A DNA stretch of 64,000 nt from JAAXKN01 sp050259615 (GTDB lineage Bacteria > Bacteroidota > Ignavibacteria > Ignavibacteriales > SURF-24): assembly GCA_050259615.1 (NCBI GenBank), contig JBLNAZ010000082.1, positions 1 through 64,000 of the forward strand, in the 5' to 3' direction. Under the pieces are notes generated by a model. It did not search any database. It saw nothing but the letters and a program-made list of their open reading frames with translations, and had not been told where the DNA came from. The position numbers and the translations under genes are program-made. This document shows positions 47,030 to 56,229 of the stretch, piece by piece (positions within the stretch are counted from its first letter, which is position 1; every line of letters begins with the position of its first letter).

Positions 47030-49375
47030 TTACAAAGTCAGCTTTTCCGAAATTGAATTTTCAAATGCACGGAGTACTTTTTCAGGCGTAAACGGCGCAG
47101 AGAAAAGCCTTTTGCCCGTAGCATTATAAAAAGCATTTGCCACTGAAGGCAGAGCCCCGTTTATGTTTATTTCAGAAATTGACTTTGCGCCGAACGGGCC
47201 GGTTTCCTCGTATGAATTTACTAAAAATACTTCAACCGGGGGAACGTCGGGTGCCGTCATTACTCCGTACTTTCCGAATGTATCATTAAGAAGCTTCCCT
47301 TTTTCTGAGAAGTAATAGTCCTCAAAAAGAGCATAAGCAAGGCCGCTTACAATCGCACCCTGCGCCTGCCCTTCAGCCAGCACAGGATTAATAGGTATTC
47401 CACAGTCAACAGCAGCCACATAGTTCAGCACTTTTATAGTTCCCGTCAGGCTGTCAACCTCAATTTCCGCAAAATGCGCCGCAAACGGGGGCGGCGACTT
47501 GGGGGACATATGTGAGGCAGTGGCCTGTATCTGGTACTGGTTTTTTCCGTAAAAACTATAGCGGCATATTTCTTCAAAAGAAACTCCTGACATGCCGTCT
47601 TTCGAAATAACCGAGCTGTCTTTTAATTCCACTTTGCTTTCTTCAAGATTTAAGATCTCGGCGCCGGTCTTTAGTATCTGGTTTCTGATTTCCCCGGCAC
47701 ATTTTATTACTGCCTGCCCAGATAAATAAGTAGTTGATGAAGCGTAAGCTCCTTTATCAAACGGCGTATGGTCTGTGTCGGATGAATTAACAATCATCTT
47801 ACTAACCGGTGTGTCCAGCACTTCGGAGGCTATCTGTGCCAGAATGGTATCGGAGCCTGTTCCAAGGTCAGTTGCTCCAATAAGGAGGTTGAAAGATCCG
47901 TCGTCATTCATTTTCATATAGGCTGAGGCCATATCAATTTCAGGAATGGCACTTCCCTGCATCATAACGCTCATTCCTATTCCTCTTTTAATTCTGCCCG
48001 AGTTAAAAGGGGAGTCTTTGCCGTAGAGTTTTCTTTTTTCGTACCAGCCGGACTCCTTTGCGCCAATAGTGATGCATTCTTCAAGAGAAGAAGATCCTAT
48101 TGTCATTGCAACGCCTTCTTTTCCTTCTCCCAAGGCCTGGAAAATCGGGGAGGTTTCGCCTGACCTGATCGTCCATTTTTTATAGAATTCAATTATGTCT
48201 GTACCTGTATCCTCGCAGATCATATCAACTATTTGTCCAAAGCCGAAATATGCTTCAGTTGCCCCGTAGCCCCTGTAGGCCCCGCCGCATGGGAGATTTG
48301 TATAGACCCCCTTGCCTGTAAACTTCAGGTGTTCAATTTTATTGAGTAACGGAAGAGTCTTGCTTCCCGCGTTTGAAAGCACCGTAAGGGCGTGTGAGCC
48401 GTAGCCGCCGGAGTTTTCAAGAGCGTCGAGGTGCAGGGCATTAATTCTGCCGTCAGGGTCATACCCGGCCTTAAAAATTGTTCTGTACTGATGGCGTGTG
48501 CGTGAGGACCTGAAGACCTCTTTTCTTGAATAGGTGAGTTTTGCAGGGCGCTTTGTGCGCCAGGTAATTAAAGCCGCGACGGGTTCAAGTAAAACTTCCT
48601 GCTTGCCCCCGAAACCTCCGCCAACCCTGGGTTTTATTACCCTGATCTGTGAAATTGGAATTTCACATACAGAAGAAACAATTCTTCTTACATGAAACGG
48701 CACCTGTGTTGTGGAGCGGATTACAAGGCGCCCGCGGCTGTCGAGGTATGAAATAGCAGCATGCGGCTCAATTGCGCAATGTGAAGCATATGGCGCATGG
48801 AATGTGCACTCCAGTTTTTTTGGCGAGCTTTCATATGCCTCCTCAAAGTCGCCTACCGAGGCTTCCACTTTTGCTGCAATGTTTTCAGGAGCGTTGTAGT
48901 AAACAGGTATTTTTGCATGGGAGCCGTCGTTATCATGAATTACAATATCAGAACCCTCGGCCTTTTCAAAATCGAGCACTGCATTTAGAACATTAAATTT
49001 TACTTTTATTTTGCTTAATGCGGCTTCTGCAATTTCTTTGCTTTCTGCCGCAACGGCACACACATTATCCCCAACAAAGCGCATAACATCGTTGAAGAGG
49101 CAGGTATCATATGGTGAAGGCTCCGGGTATCCCTGCCCTGCAGTGGTATAAAGAATTTTTTTTATGTTTTTATATGAAAGGACTTCAACAACGCCGTCCA
49201 TTTTGCGGGCTTCCGAGTCGTCAATATCTTCTATTTTTGCGTGGGCATAGCCGGAGTGCAGAATTGCAACGTAAAGCATGTCCTTGTACTTAAAGTCGTC
49301 GGTATATTGTTCCTCGCCCGTAACCAGAGCCATGCCGTCAGTTTTTTCTATTGGGTGGTTTACATATCTGAACAT
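47030..49375 (-). CDS. Molybdenum-binding subunit of three-subunit (XdhD-like) hydroxylase
   Basis: 781 residues of the xanthine dehydrogenase large-subunit family. Molybdopterin-binding motifs 'GGFGGKQEVLLEPVAAL', 'GGAYRGYGATEAYFGFGQI' and 'GATDLGTGSDTILAQIASE' are present. The late 'GPFGAKSISEIN' supplies the catalytic glutamate in the position of the XDH 'GEPP' motif. Partners are encoded by the next two upstream genes, so the enzyme is split into Mo, 2Fe-2S and FAD chains, unlike E. coli XdhD where Mo and Fe-S chains are fused. The substrate is a purine or a reduced purine; not known. Overlaps the 2Fe-2S gene by 16 bases. Confidence 0.9.
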   Translation of the reverse strand: MFRYVNHPIEKTDGMALVTGEEQYTDDFKYKDMLYVAILHSGYAHAKIEDIDDSEARKMDGVVEVLSYKNIKKILYTTAGQGYPEPSPYDTCLFNDVMRFVGDNVCAVAAESKEIAEAALSKIKVKFNVLNAVLDFEKAEGSDIVIHDNDGSHAKIPVYYNAPENIAAKVEASVGDFEEAYESSPKKLECTFHAPYASHCAIEPHAAISYLDSRGRLVIRSTTQVPFHVRRIVSSVCEIPISQIRVIKPRVGGGFGGKQEVLLEPVAALITWRTKRPAKLTYSRKEVFRSSRTRHQYRTIFKAGYDPDGRINALHLDALENSGGYGSHALTVLSNAGSKTLPLLNKIEHLKFTGKGVYTNLPCGGAYRGYGATEAYFGFGQIVDMICEDTGTDIIEFYKKWTIRSGETSPIFQALGEGKEGVAMTIGSSSLEECITIGAKESGWYEKRKLYGKDSPFNSGRIKRGIGMSVMMQGSAIPEIDMASAYMKMNDDGSFNLLIGATDLGTGSDTILAQIASEVLDTPVSKMIVNSSDTDHTPFDKGAYASSTTYLSGQAVIKCAGEIRNQILKTGAEILNLEESKVELKDSSVISKDGMSGVSFEEICRYSFYGKNQYQIQATASHMSPKSPPPFAAHFAEIEVDSLTGTIKVLNYVAAVDCGIPINPVLAEGQAQGAIVSGLAYALFEDYYFSEKGKLLNDTFGKYGVMTAPDVPPVEVFLVNSYEETGPFGAKSISEININGALPSVANAFYNATGKRLFSAPFTPEKVLRAFENSISEKLTL

Positions 49376-49863
49376 ACTGCCTCCGGTTTATTTGTTTCTT
49401 CTATAAGAGAAGCTTTTGCCGCGTTTTCTACGGCTTCCACAATTTTAACATATCCCGTGCAGCGGCAGAGATTTCCGTCAAGTCCGCGTTTTATGTCCTC
49501 TTTACTGGGTTTGTTGTTTGTTTGCTTCAGAATGCTGTATGAGGCAACGACCATTCCCGGTGAACAGAAGCCGCACTGGTCGGCTCCGGCTTCAACAAAA
49601 GCTTTCTGTATCATGTGCGGGAGGTGAATTGTCCCAATGCCTTTTACGGTTTTGATTTTTTTATCCCTCACGCTCATTGCAAGAACCTGGCACGAGTTTA
49701 CCGGCCAGTCATCCAGAAGCACCAGGCAGGCGCCGCATTCGCCTTCATTGCAGCCGCATTTTACTTCTGTATAATCGTTATTTCTTAAAACTGCAAGAAG
49801 CGTTTCATTCGGCTTTACTTCCAGCTCTTTTGTCCGGGAGTTTATGCTAAAGGGAATTTTCAT
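49360..49863 (-). CDS. 2Fe-2S subunit of the three-subunit hydroxylase
   Basis: The 167-residue electron-transfer chain has the plant-type ferredoxin site 'CGCNEGECGACLVLLDDWPVNSC' and the all-helical second cluster site 'QCGFCSPGMVV...CRCTGYVKIVEAV'. These clusters carry electrons from the molybdenum site to FAD. Translationally coupled at both ends: four-base overlap with the FAD gene and 16-base overlap with the Mo-subunit gene. Confidence 0.93.
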   Translation of the reverse strand: MKIPFSINSRTKELEVKPNETLLAVLRNNDYTEVKCGCNEGECGACLVLLDDWPVNSCQVLAMSVRDKKIKTVKGIGTIHLPHMIQKAFVEAGADQCGFCSPGMVVASYSILKQTNNKPSKEDIKRGLDGNLCRCTGYVKIVEAVENAAKASLIEETNKPEAVCSDM

Positions 49864-50684
49864 CTTGCGCCTCCCTTAAGTTCGTTTAATAGGTCCATGA
49901 AGTATATGCGCGCCGTTTTATCCTTATAGCCGGCGCTGAACTTATAGTCGGAAATAAACCCCGGATTAATATGCTTTAGCACATTCTCCAGAGGCATATC
50001 ATCCATTGTTCTTCCTGAAAGCATTTTCTCTGCTTTCAGGAATCTCTTAAATCTTCCCCTTACTCCTGTAATTACGAGTCGGGCATCTTCTATAATGCCG
50101 CCGTTTAGCCTGAGGCCTGCTGCAATTGTAAATAACGGATATTCAAATGCCAGCTGCGAAAACCTCTTTACCCCTGAAACTAAATTATTCTCATCATCAA
50201 TTATAACATGCTTTATTACGTGTTTGTTTTTTATTATTCCTTTAGTAACATAGTCTTCAACCGTATGGATTTCAGATTTCCCCCTTAAGATTTCAATTCT
50301 GGCATTTAAGGCGATAAGAGGCGCATAAAGGCTCGACCAGACCGGAAAATCCTTCAGGGAGCCTCCAAGTGTAATTCTGTTTCTTAAGGGAGTTGAAGCT
50401 GCATGTGAAAGTGCCTCACCCAGAATATGGAGCTTGTTTTCTTTCTTTGAAAATTTTACTAGTTCAGCGAACGTAACAGCCGAGCCTATATAGAAAGCAT
50501 TGTCGATGTAGTTGATATAATTGAGGCCCAGAGAGCCCACGTCTATAAGAAGTTTTACCGATTTGGGGCAGGTTTTAAGTATTCTTGTTCCTCCGGCATG
50601 AAGTATTGCTCCGGGGCGCTTTAGTAATTGCGCCGCCTTTTCAACTGAGGAGGGGAATTCCCACTCTAAATTTTCTGGAAGCAT
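49860..50684 (-). CDS. FAD-binding subunit of the three-subunit hydroxylase (YgfM-like)
   Basis: 274 residues of the CoxM/YgfM type. FAD-binding motifs are 'AILHAGGTRIL' near residue 30 and 'TPLRNRITLGGSLKDFPVWSSLYAPLIAL' near 105. The second normally reads 'RNxATIGGNIA'; the S-L-K-D variation at the glycine pair is mild. It passes electrons from the Fe-S chain to NAD(P) or another acceptor. First of the coupled trio. Confidence 0.88.
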   Translation of the reverse strand: MLPENLEWEFPSSVEKAAQLLKRPGAILHAGGTRILKTCPKSVKLLIDVGSLGLNYINYIDNAFYIGSAVTFAELVKFSKKENKLHILGEALSHAASTPLRNRITLGGSLKDFPVWSSLYAPLIALNARIEILRGKSEIHTVEDYVTKGIIKNKHVIKHVIIDDENNLVSGVKRFSQLAFEYPLFTIAAGLRLNGGIIEDARLVITGVRGRFKRFLKAEKMLSGRTMDDMPLENVLKHINPGFISDYKFSAGYKDKTARIYFMDLLNELKGGAR

Positions 50685-50718
50685 ATTGTTTGCCTTTTTA
50701 TGTTTTGTAAATAATTTG

Positions 50719-52080
50719 TTAGTTAAGCCTGCTCAAAAGCCTCCGGGAGATTTCATTCCCTTTTTTAATTAAATATTCCTCATCCTCTCCAACGAGGTAT
50801 CCGTTTTCAACCATAACTTTTCCGTTTACAACGGTGTATTTTGTTTCGTGGCTGATACCTGCAAAGATAAGTGCAGCAAGAGGATCCGACAGGCTTCCCG
50901 CATACTCCAGTTTATTTAAATTAAAGACAGCCAGGTCAGCCAGGAATCCTTCCCTTATTTTGCCCGTATTATTGTAGTTCAGTATTCTTGCTCCGTTTTC
51001 AGTTGCCATCTTAAAGACATCTTCACATTTCAAGGCCTCCGCGCCGTATTTTACCCTTTGCAGAAGCAGCGCATTTCTCAGCTCGCCCAGCATGTCTGAA
51101 CTGTCGTTTGAAGCCGAACCGTCAACGGCAAGCCCCACGTTTATTCCAAGCTTAAGCATATCCTTTATTCTTGCCACTCCTGAGCCGAGGCGCATATTTG
51201 AAGTAGGGCAGTGTGCAATTGATGTGTTTGTACGTGCAAGAACTTCCAGCTCCTCGTCGTTAAAGAAAACTCCGTGCGCAAAGAAAACATCGCTGCCGAG
51301 GAAGTCCACCTCTTCCATTACGGCAAGTGGATTTTTACCGAACATATTATTGCAGAAAACTTCTTCATCCATTGTTTCGGCTAAATGAGTATGGAGCCGC
51401 ACGTTATGCTTTCTTGCAAGCTCGGCCGTTTTCTTCATATTTTCTTTTGTAACTGAAAATGGTGAGCATGGTGCCAGGACTATTTTCCGCATCGAGTCTT
51501 CTTCAGGGTCGTGATAGGTTTCTATTACACGCTCGCTGTCTTCAAGAATTCTATCTTCATTCTGCACCACGGAATCCGGAGGCAGCCCGCCGAGCTTTTC
51601 CCCAAGCGACATGGAGCCGCGTGAAGGGGAGAACCGGATGCCAAGCTGACAGGCGGCTGAAAACTGGATCCCCATCAGATCTCCCTTAAATCCTTCGGGA
51701 TAAAGGTAATGGTGGTCGGTTGTCAGCGTGCAGCCTGTTTTCAAAAGCTCGCCAATTGCCATCATGGAAGAATAATAAACAGCCTCTTCATCAATATTTT
51801 TCCATACCTGATAAAGATATTTAAGCCAGTCGAAAAGTTTTGCATTCTGCACTTCTTTCAGATTCCGTGTAAGCGTCTGAAAGAAATGATGATGCGTATT
51901 TACAAGCCCCGGTATAACAATGCATCCGGAGCAGTCGAGTATCTTATCAGTAATTAAATCGGCCTCAATATCCTTCCCGATCCGTTTTATACGGTTGTCG
52001 TCAATTAGTATGTCGGAGTTTGTAATTATCCTGTCCTGGTCAGGCTGTGCTATATAAGCACAATTTTTAAGCAGCAGCAT
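50719..52080 (-). CDS. 8-oxoguanine deaminase-like amidohydrolase
   Basis: The 453-residue zinc amidohydrolase has 'VIPGLVNTHHHFFQTLTRNL' (HxH), 'LHTHLAETMDEEVFC', 'FFAHGVFF' and 'LAVDGSASNDSSDMLGE'. The last motif and the LAET-xxE block are those of the Pa0142-type 8-oxoguanine deaminases, which convert 8-oxoguanine to urate and ammonia. Hydroxydechloroatrazine-type hydrolases are close relatives, so substrate is not certain. Here it would feed urate directly into the island. It lies between the two hydroxylase gene sets and is transcribed with them. Confidence 0.8.
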   Translation of the reverse strand: MLLLKNCAYIAQPDQDRIITNSDILIDDNRIKRIGKDIEADLITDKILDCSGCIVIPGLVNTHHHFFQTLTRNLKEVQNAKLFDWLKYLYQVWKNIDEEAVYYSSMMAIGELLKTGCTLTTDHHYLYPEGFKGDLMGIQFSAACQLGIRFSPSRGSMSLGEKLGGLPPDSVVQNEDRILEDSERVIETYHDPEEDSMRKIVLAPCSPFSVTKENMKKTAELARKHNVRLHTHLAETMDEEVFCNNMFGKNPLAVMEEVDFLGSDVFFAHGVFFNDEELEVLARTNTSIAHCPTSNMRLGSGVARIKDMLKLGINVGLAVDGSASNDSSDMLGELRNALLLQRVKYGAEALKCEDVFKMATENGARILNYNNTGKIREGFLADLAVFNLNKLEYAGSLSDPLAALIFAGISHETKYTVVNGKVMVENGYLVGEDEEYLIKKGNEISRRLLSRLN

Positions 52081-52113
52081 TTGAAACCTGTTTTTATTTA
52101 TAAGTTAATTTTC

Positions 52114-54390
52114 TCAAGCCGGTACGGAATGCTTTTCTTCTTCATATAGCAAAAGCAGCACCCTCTCGTTTGTAAGCGGGGCTTTTAGCTCAAACCTTTT
52201 TTCAGGTCTGAACTCCTTCATGGCATTAAGAATTGCAAAGAAAACCCCTATCCCATACATGAATGGAGGCTCGCCAACAGCCTTTGAGTTGAAGACGCCG
52301 CGCTCGTTAAATGAATTCTCCAGATTTTCCACCTTAAGCTCCCTGGGCGAAAAATATATATCAGGCACCTTATAACTTGAAAGCGCGTCACTCTTAAGCT
52401 TGCCTGCTTTATCATAAACTACTTCTTCCAGTGTCAGCCATCCAAGACCCTGAAGAATGGCGCCTTCGGCCTGTCCGCGGTCAATTGTCGGATTTAATGA
52501 ATTGCCGAAATCGTGCACGGCTTTAACAGAATCAATTTCATACGTTCCTTTAATACAGTTAAGTGTCACTTCGATTATTGCGGTTCCATAGACGTGATAG
52601 TTGAACGGGCGTCCCTGATTCAGATCCCGGTCGAAATAAATTCCAGGCGTGGCATAATGAGCATGCGCGGAAAGGTCTGTTCTCCTCCTGAATGCCTTTA
52701 GTACAAGATCCTTCCAGCTAATACCGGCTAATTCTCCTTTCATGAGAACTTCTTCATTTTCAATTGTCACCTCTGAGACTTCTTTAGTATCCAGCTCCAG
52801 CGCAGCAATTTTTATTAAGCGCTCCAGCAGCTCCTGGCAGGCTATTTCCAGAGCCTTTCCGTTCATATCGGCAGCCGAGCTTGCTGCAGTTGGCGAGGTG
52901 TTTGCTACGCGCGTTGTATTTGCAGCCTCAGTTTTTACATTGCCTATATCAACTGAAAATATTTTTGCCGCAATCTGCCTCAGCTTCATATTCACACCCT
53001 GGCCCATTTCAACAGCTGCAGTGCTTATTCCTATAGTGCCGTCTGAATAGATGTGTACAAGGGCGCCTGCCTGATTCATAAAAGTATTTGTAAATGATAT
53101 TCCAAAGCATATGGGCATCATTGCAAAGCCCTTTTTTAAGAACATATTCTCGCGGTTAAACTTTCTGATGCTCTCTTCCATATGGCTTAAATTAAAAGTA
53201 TTTACTGCAGATTTCCAGCTTCTTAAAGCATTGCAGCTTTCGGCTTTCTGGCCATACGGGAATGTGTCTCCTTCCTTTAGGAGATTTTTTTCCTGAATCA
53301 GTCTTGCTTCAACTCCCATTTTTTCTGCAGCCCTGTAAATTGCGCTTTCAATTACAAACATCCCCTGCGGTGCCCCGAAGCCGCGGAATGCAGTATTTGG
53401 AGGGAGGTTTGTCCTTAAGCTGTAAGCGGTTGCCTTTACGTTTGGAATATAGTAGCTGTTCGTAGAGTGAAAAAGCGTTCTGTCGAGTATGGCAGGCGAC
53501 AGGTCAGCTGAAGCCCCGGCGTTCTGGTAAAATGTCACCTCATAGGCAAGTATTTTCCCGTCCAGGTCAAGACCCATCCTGAAGTCCGATGAATAAGGAT
53601 GCCTTTTGCCCGTAACTTTTATATCCTCATGCCTCGGTAAAACAAGTTTTATGGGACGTTTTAATTTTAATGCGGCCAGCGCTGCCATTGCGGCAAATGC
53701 GTTAGCCTGATCCTCCTTGCCTCCAAAGCCGCCGCCCAGGCGTGGAACTTCAACTTCAATTTTGTTCATCGGGAGACCCGTAACCTTTGACACGGCCCTC
53801 TGGACTGCTGTTGGAGCCTGCGTTGCTGAGATGATCTTTATGCCCCCTGAGTCTGACGGATAAGCAATTGAGCCCTGTGTTTCAAGGTAAAGGTGTTCCT
53901 GAGCGCCTGTTTCAGCTGTGCCTTCTACAATTACAGGGCACCTGTCCCAAACAAGGGAAGTATCTCCCATGGTAAACACCCTTGGAGGTAGGATAAAGTC
54001 CCCGTTTTTGAAAGCTTCACGCGGATCTGTAACTACAGGCAGCTCCTCAAATTCAATTTTTATTTTCCCCGCGGCTTTTCTTGCTGCATCCTGGCTTTCA
54101 GCAACAGCAACTGCAATTGACTGCCCTGCGTAGTGCACAAAATCCTCTGCAAGCAAAGGCTCATCATCAATAATGCCACCAATCTGGTTTTCCCCCGGAA
54201 TATGCACTGAGGTAAAAACTGCTTTAACTCCCGGTACAGAATACGCATCTGCCAAATTAATGCTCAGTATTCTGGCGTGAGCCTGTGAAGAGTAAAATAT
54301 GGAAGCATAGAGCGCGTCACCAGGAAGACTTATGTCGTCAATAAACTTCGACTCACCGCAGGCGTGAAAATTGTTGTCGCTGTTTTTCAT
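52114..54390 (-). CDS. xdhB: Xanthine dehydrogenase molybdenum-binding subunit
   Basis: 758 residues, the size of Rhodobacter XdhB. XDH-specific active-site residues are present: glutamate in 'AQEHLYLETQGSIAYP', arginine in 'NTAFRGFGAPQGMFV', and catalytic glutamate in 'NSKAVGEPPFMYGIGV'. Molybdopterin loops 'GGFGGKEDQANAFAAM' and 'VEMGQGVNMKLRQIAA' are also seen. It hydroxylates hypoxanthine and xanthine to urate, or may run in reverse to reduce urate when electrons are available. The partner is the next gene upstream, 61 bases away. Confidence 0.93.
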   Translation of the reverse strand: MKNSDNNFHACGESKFIDDISLPGDALYASIFYSSQAHARILSINLADAYSVPGVKAVFTSVHIPGENQIGGIIDDEPLLAEDFVHYAGQSIAVAVAESQDAARKAAGKIKIEFEELPVVTDPREAFKNGDFILPPRVFTMGDTSLVWDRCPVIVEGTAETGAQEHLYLETQGSIAYPSDSGGIKIISATQAPTAVQRAVSKVTGLPMNKIEVEVPRLGGGFGGKEDQANAFAAMAALAALKLKRPIKLVLPRHEDIKVTGKRHPYSSDFRMGLDLDGKILAYEVTFYQNAGASADLSPAILDRTLFHSTNSYYIPNVKATAYSLRTNLPPNTAFRGFGAPQGMFVIESAIYRAAEKMGVEARLIQEKNLLKEGDTFPYGQKAESCNALRSWKSAVNTFNLSHMEESIRKFNRENMFLKKGFAMMPICFGISFTNTFMNQAGALVHIYSDGTIGISTAAVEMGQGVNMKLRQIAAKIFSVDIGNVKTEAANTTRVANTSPTAASSAADMNGKALEIACQELLERLIKIAALELDTKEVSEVTIENEEVLMKGELAGISWKDLVLKAFRRRTDLSAHAHYATPGIYFDRDLNQGRPFNYHVYGTAIIEVTLNCIKGTYEIDSVKAVHDFGNSLNPTIDRGQAEGAILQGLGWLTLEEVVYDKAGKLKSDALSSYKVPDIYFSPRELKVENLENSFNERGVFNSKAVGEPPFMYGIGVFFAILNAMKEFRPEKRFELKAPLTNERVLLLLYEEEKHSVPA

Positions 54391-54451
54391 ATAACTTCAG
54401 ACTATCTCCGGTTACTGAAAAAATATTGCCGCTTCTGCTGAAAAAAATCTA

Positions 54452-55867
54452 CTATTCACTAAAGAGCATTTCAGGACTTTCAACGAGTTCATGAGAAAAT
54501 TTCAGAAAATGGGCAAATATGATCTGCCTGAGGAGAAGACTTTTATACTCTTTAGAGCCCCTTATGTCGCTGATGGGGCTTATTTCATTCTGCGCAATTA
54601 AAGCAGCATTCCGTACGTTTTCAAAAGTAATTTCTCTGCCGGTTAAGAAGGAAACTGTTTCTTTCAGGTATAAAGGAACCGGTGCAACACCCCCGGCGGA
54701 AATGTGAATGGTTTTAATAAACCCGTCCTCCGCTTTCATTAAGAAAGACGAATTAACGCTGGCAATGTCCAGGTGTGTCCTTCGCGAGATTTTTTCATAG
54801 TTAAAAAAGGATCCCTTTTCAGGCAGGGGAAATTTTACTTTTACTATCAGCTCGTCTTCTTCTTTCTCAAGGTTCTTATATCCCAGGTAAAAATCTTTTA
54901 AGGCTGTTTCTCTTAACTGACTGCCCTGAATTGCAAGGGTGCTGTCAAGAGCTAGAAGAATATTTACCATGTCGGCAGCAGGGGAGGCGTTTACAATATT
55001 TCCGCCAAGCGTAGCCCGGTTTCTTATCTGCTGCGATCCGAAGAGCCTTGCGTAATTACTAATATCGGGGAAATAGCTTTTCAGAATTTCTGAATCCATT
55101 ATGCGGGAAATAGTCACTCCGGCATCCAGAATTATAAAGCCGTCTTCCAGGCATATTTCCTCTTCTTTACTTTCCTTCTGGAACTTAAGACTTATATCCG
55201 GAATTATATCACGCTTCTGCAGCATAACGTCTGTCCCTCCGGCAATATAAATTCCGGGGGTGTCCATTCTTTCAGGTTCGGGTATATCTTTAAGTAAATC
55301 GGGAATATCAATAAAATAATAGGGGAGATAGCCTCTTTCAACAAGCCATTCAAGCCGTCTGTTGTCCGGCTGAGGGTTTATTTCAAAATCGGTTAAGAAG
55401 TACTGAACTGCTCTTTTAATTGACTGATAGCCTGTGCAGCGGCATAAGTTGCCTGCCATAAAATCAACTGCATTTTCCAGGCTGAGGAATTTACCGGAAA
55501 GGAGGAAGCCCGTCAAGGACATGACCATTCCGGGGGTGCAGAATCCGCACTGAATGGCTCCTTCACTTACCAGGGCCTCCTGGAAAGGTGTAAGAGCCTT
55601 CTGGTTGATACCTTCAATTGTAACAACGTGTTTGCCGTGAACAGATCCTATAGGCAAAAGGCACGAGTTCTGTGTACTATAGGTGGTTTTGCCCCCTTTA
55701 TATTCGCCTATAAGCACCGTGCATGCCCCGCAGTCACCCTCGCGGCATCCTTCCTTTGTTCCGGTTAAATAAAGTTCACCCCTGATAAAATCAAGCAAAG
55801 TCATGGCGGGGCTTAAGAAAGTGCGTATCTCTTTCCCGTTGCAGATAAAGATAACCGGATTTTCCAA
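54452..55867 (-). CDS. xdhA: Xanthine dehydrogenase Fe-S/FAD subunit
   Basis: The 471-residue small chain fuses a 2Fe-2S domain (residues 1-165: 'CREGDCGACTVLIGEYKGG', 'QCGFCTPGMVM', 'CRCTGYQSI') to a FAD domain ('YIAGGTDVMLQKRD', 'GSQQIRNRATLGGNIVNASPAADMVNILLALD'). This is the XdhA arrangement of bacterial two-subunit XDH and should transfer electrons to NAD. The start is a TTG preceded by GAGG; an in-frame stop lies three codons upstream of it. First gene of the leftward operon that ends with hyuA. Confidence 0.93.
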   Translation of the reverse strand: MENPVIFICNGKEIRTFLSPAMTLLDFIRGELYLTGTKEGCREGDCGACTVLIGEYKGGKTTYSTQNSCLLPIGSVHGKHVVTIEGINQKALTPFQEALVSEGAIQCGFCTPGMVMSLTGFLLSGKFLSLENAVDFMAGNLCRCTGYQSIKRAVQYFLTDFEINPQPDNRRLEWLVERGYLPYYFIDIPDLLKDIPEPERMDTPGIYIAGGTDVMLQKRDIIPDISLKFQKESKEEEICLEDGFIILDAGVTISRIMDSEILKSYFPDISNYARLFGSQQIRNRATLGGNIVNASPAADMVNILLALDSTLAIQGSQLRETALKDFYLGYKNLEKEEDELIVKVKFPLPEKGSFFNYEKISRRTHLDIASVNSSFLMKAEDGFIKTIHISAGGVAPVPLYLKETVSFLTGREITFENVRNAALIAQNEISPISDIRGSKEYKSLLLRQIIFAHFLKFSHELVESPEMLFSE

Positions 55868-56229
55868 TGAATGCCTCTATGATATAAACTTAACTGCAAA
55901 GTAATTGCCGGTACAAAGTCTCCTGGAACTATGTAACTTTTCAGAACAAATCACTTCTTATAAGCAAGATATCAGCCTCAAAGGCAGGCTCCTTTTTTAG
56001 TCTGCAGAAAAAAGCATCTCCGGACTAAAATTCATAGGTAACAGCACCGGTTTTATGGCCGGGCACCCAAAAAGATAGTATAAAAATAGTTAAAATGCCA
56101 CATGGAACTTCTTATCCATGGCCAAAATTTTTCCCTTTCCGGCAGAAATGGAAAATCTTACCATTTTTTTTACTATTTTAACGCCCTGAGTAGAGTATTT
56201 TTAGTATTTATAGGGATGGTCCTCTTCAG
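55868..56229. promoter_or_regulatory. Divergent leader of the xdhA operon with inverted repeats
   Basis: 362 bases between xdhA (leftward) and a metallo-hydrolase gene (rightward). On the xdhA side, TTTTAGTC (55995-56002) pairs perfectly with GACTAAAA (56023-56030) across 20 bases, next to AGCCT/AGGCT (55974-55978/55986-55990). These could be an operator or leader hairpins; they do not match the molybdenum-cofactor or purine riboswitch consensus as I remember them. No gene in the gap. Confidence 0.4.

Noticed and set aside
55868..56229. Molybdenum-cofactor or purine riboswitch upstream of xdhA
   Set aside because: Inverted repeats exist, but the conserved core bases of these riboswitches as I know them are not found. 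A covariance-model search would be decisive.
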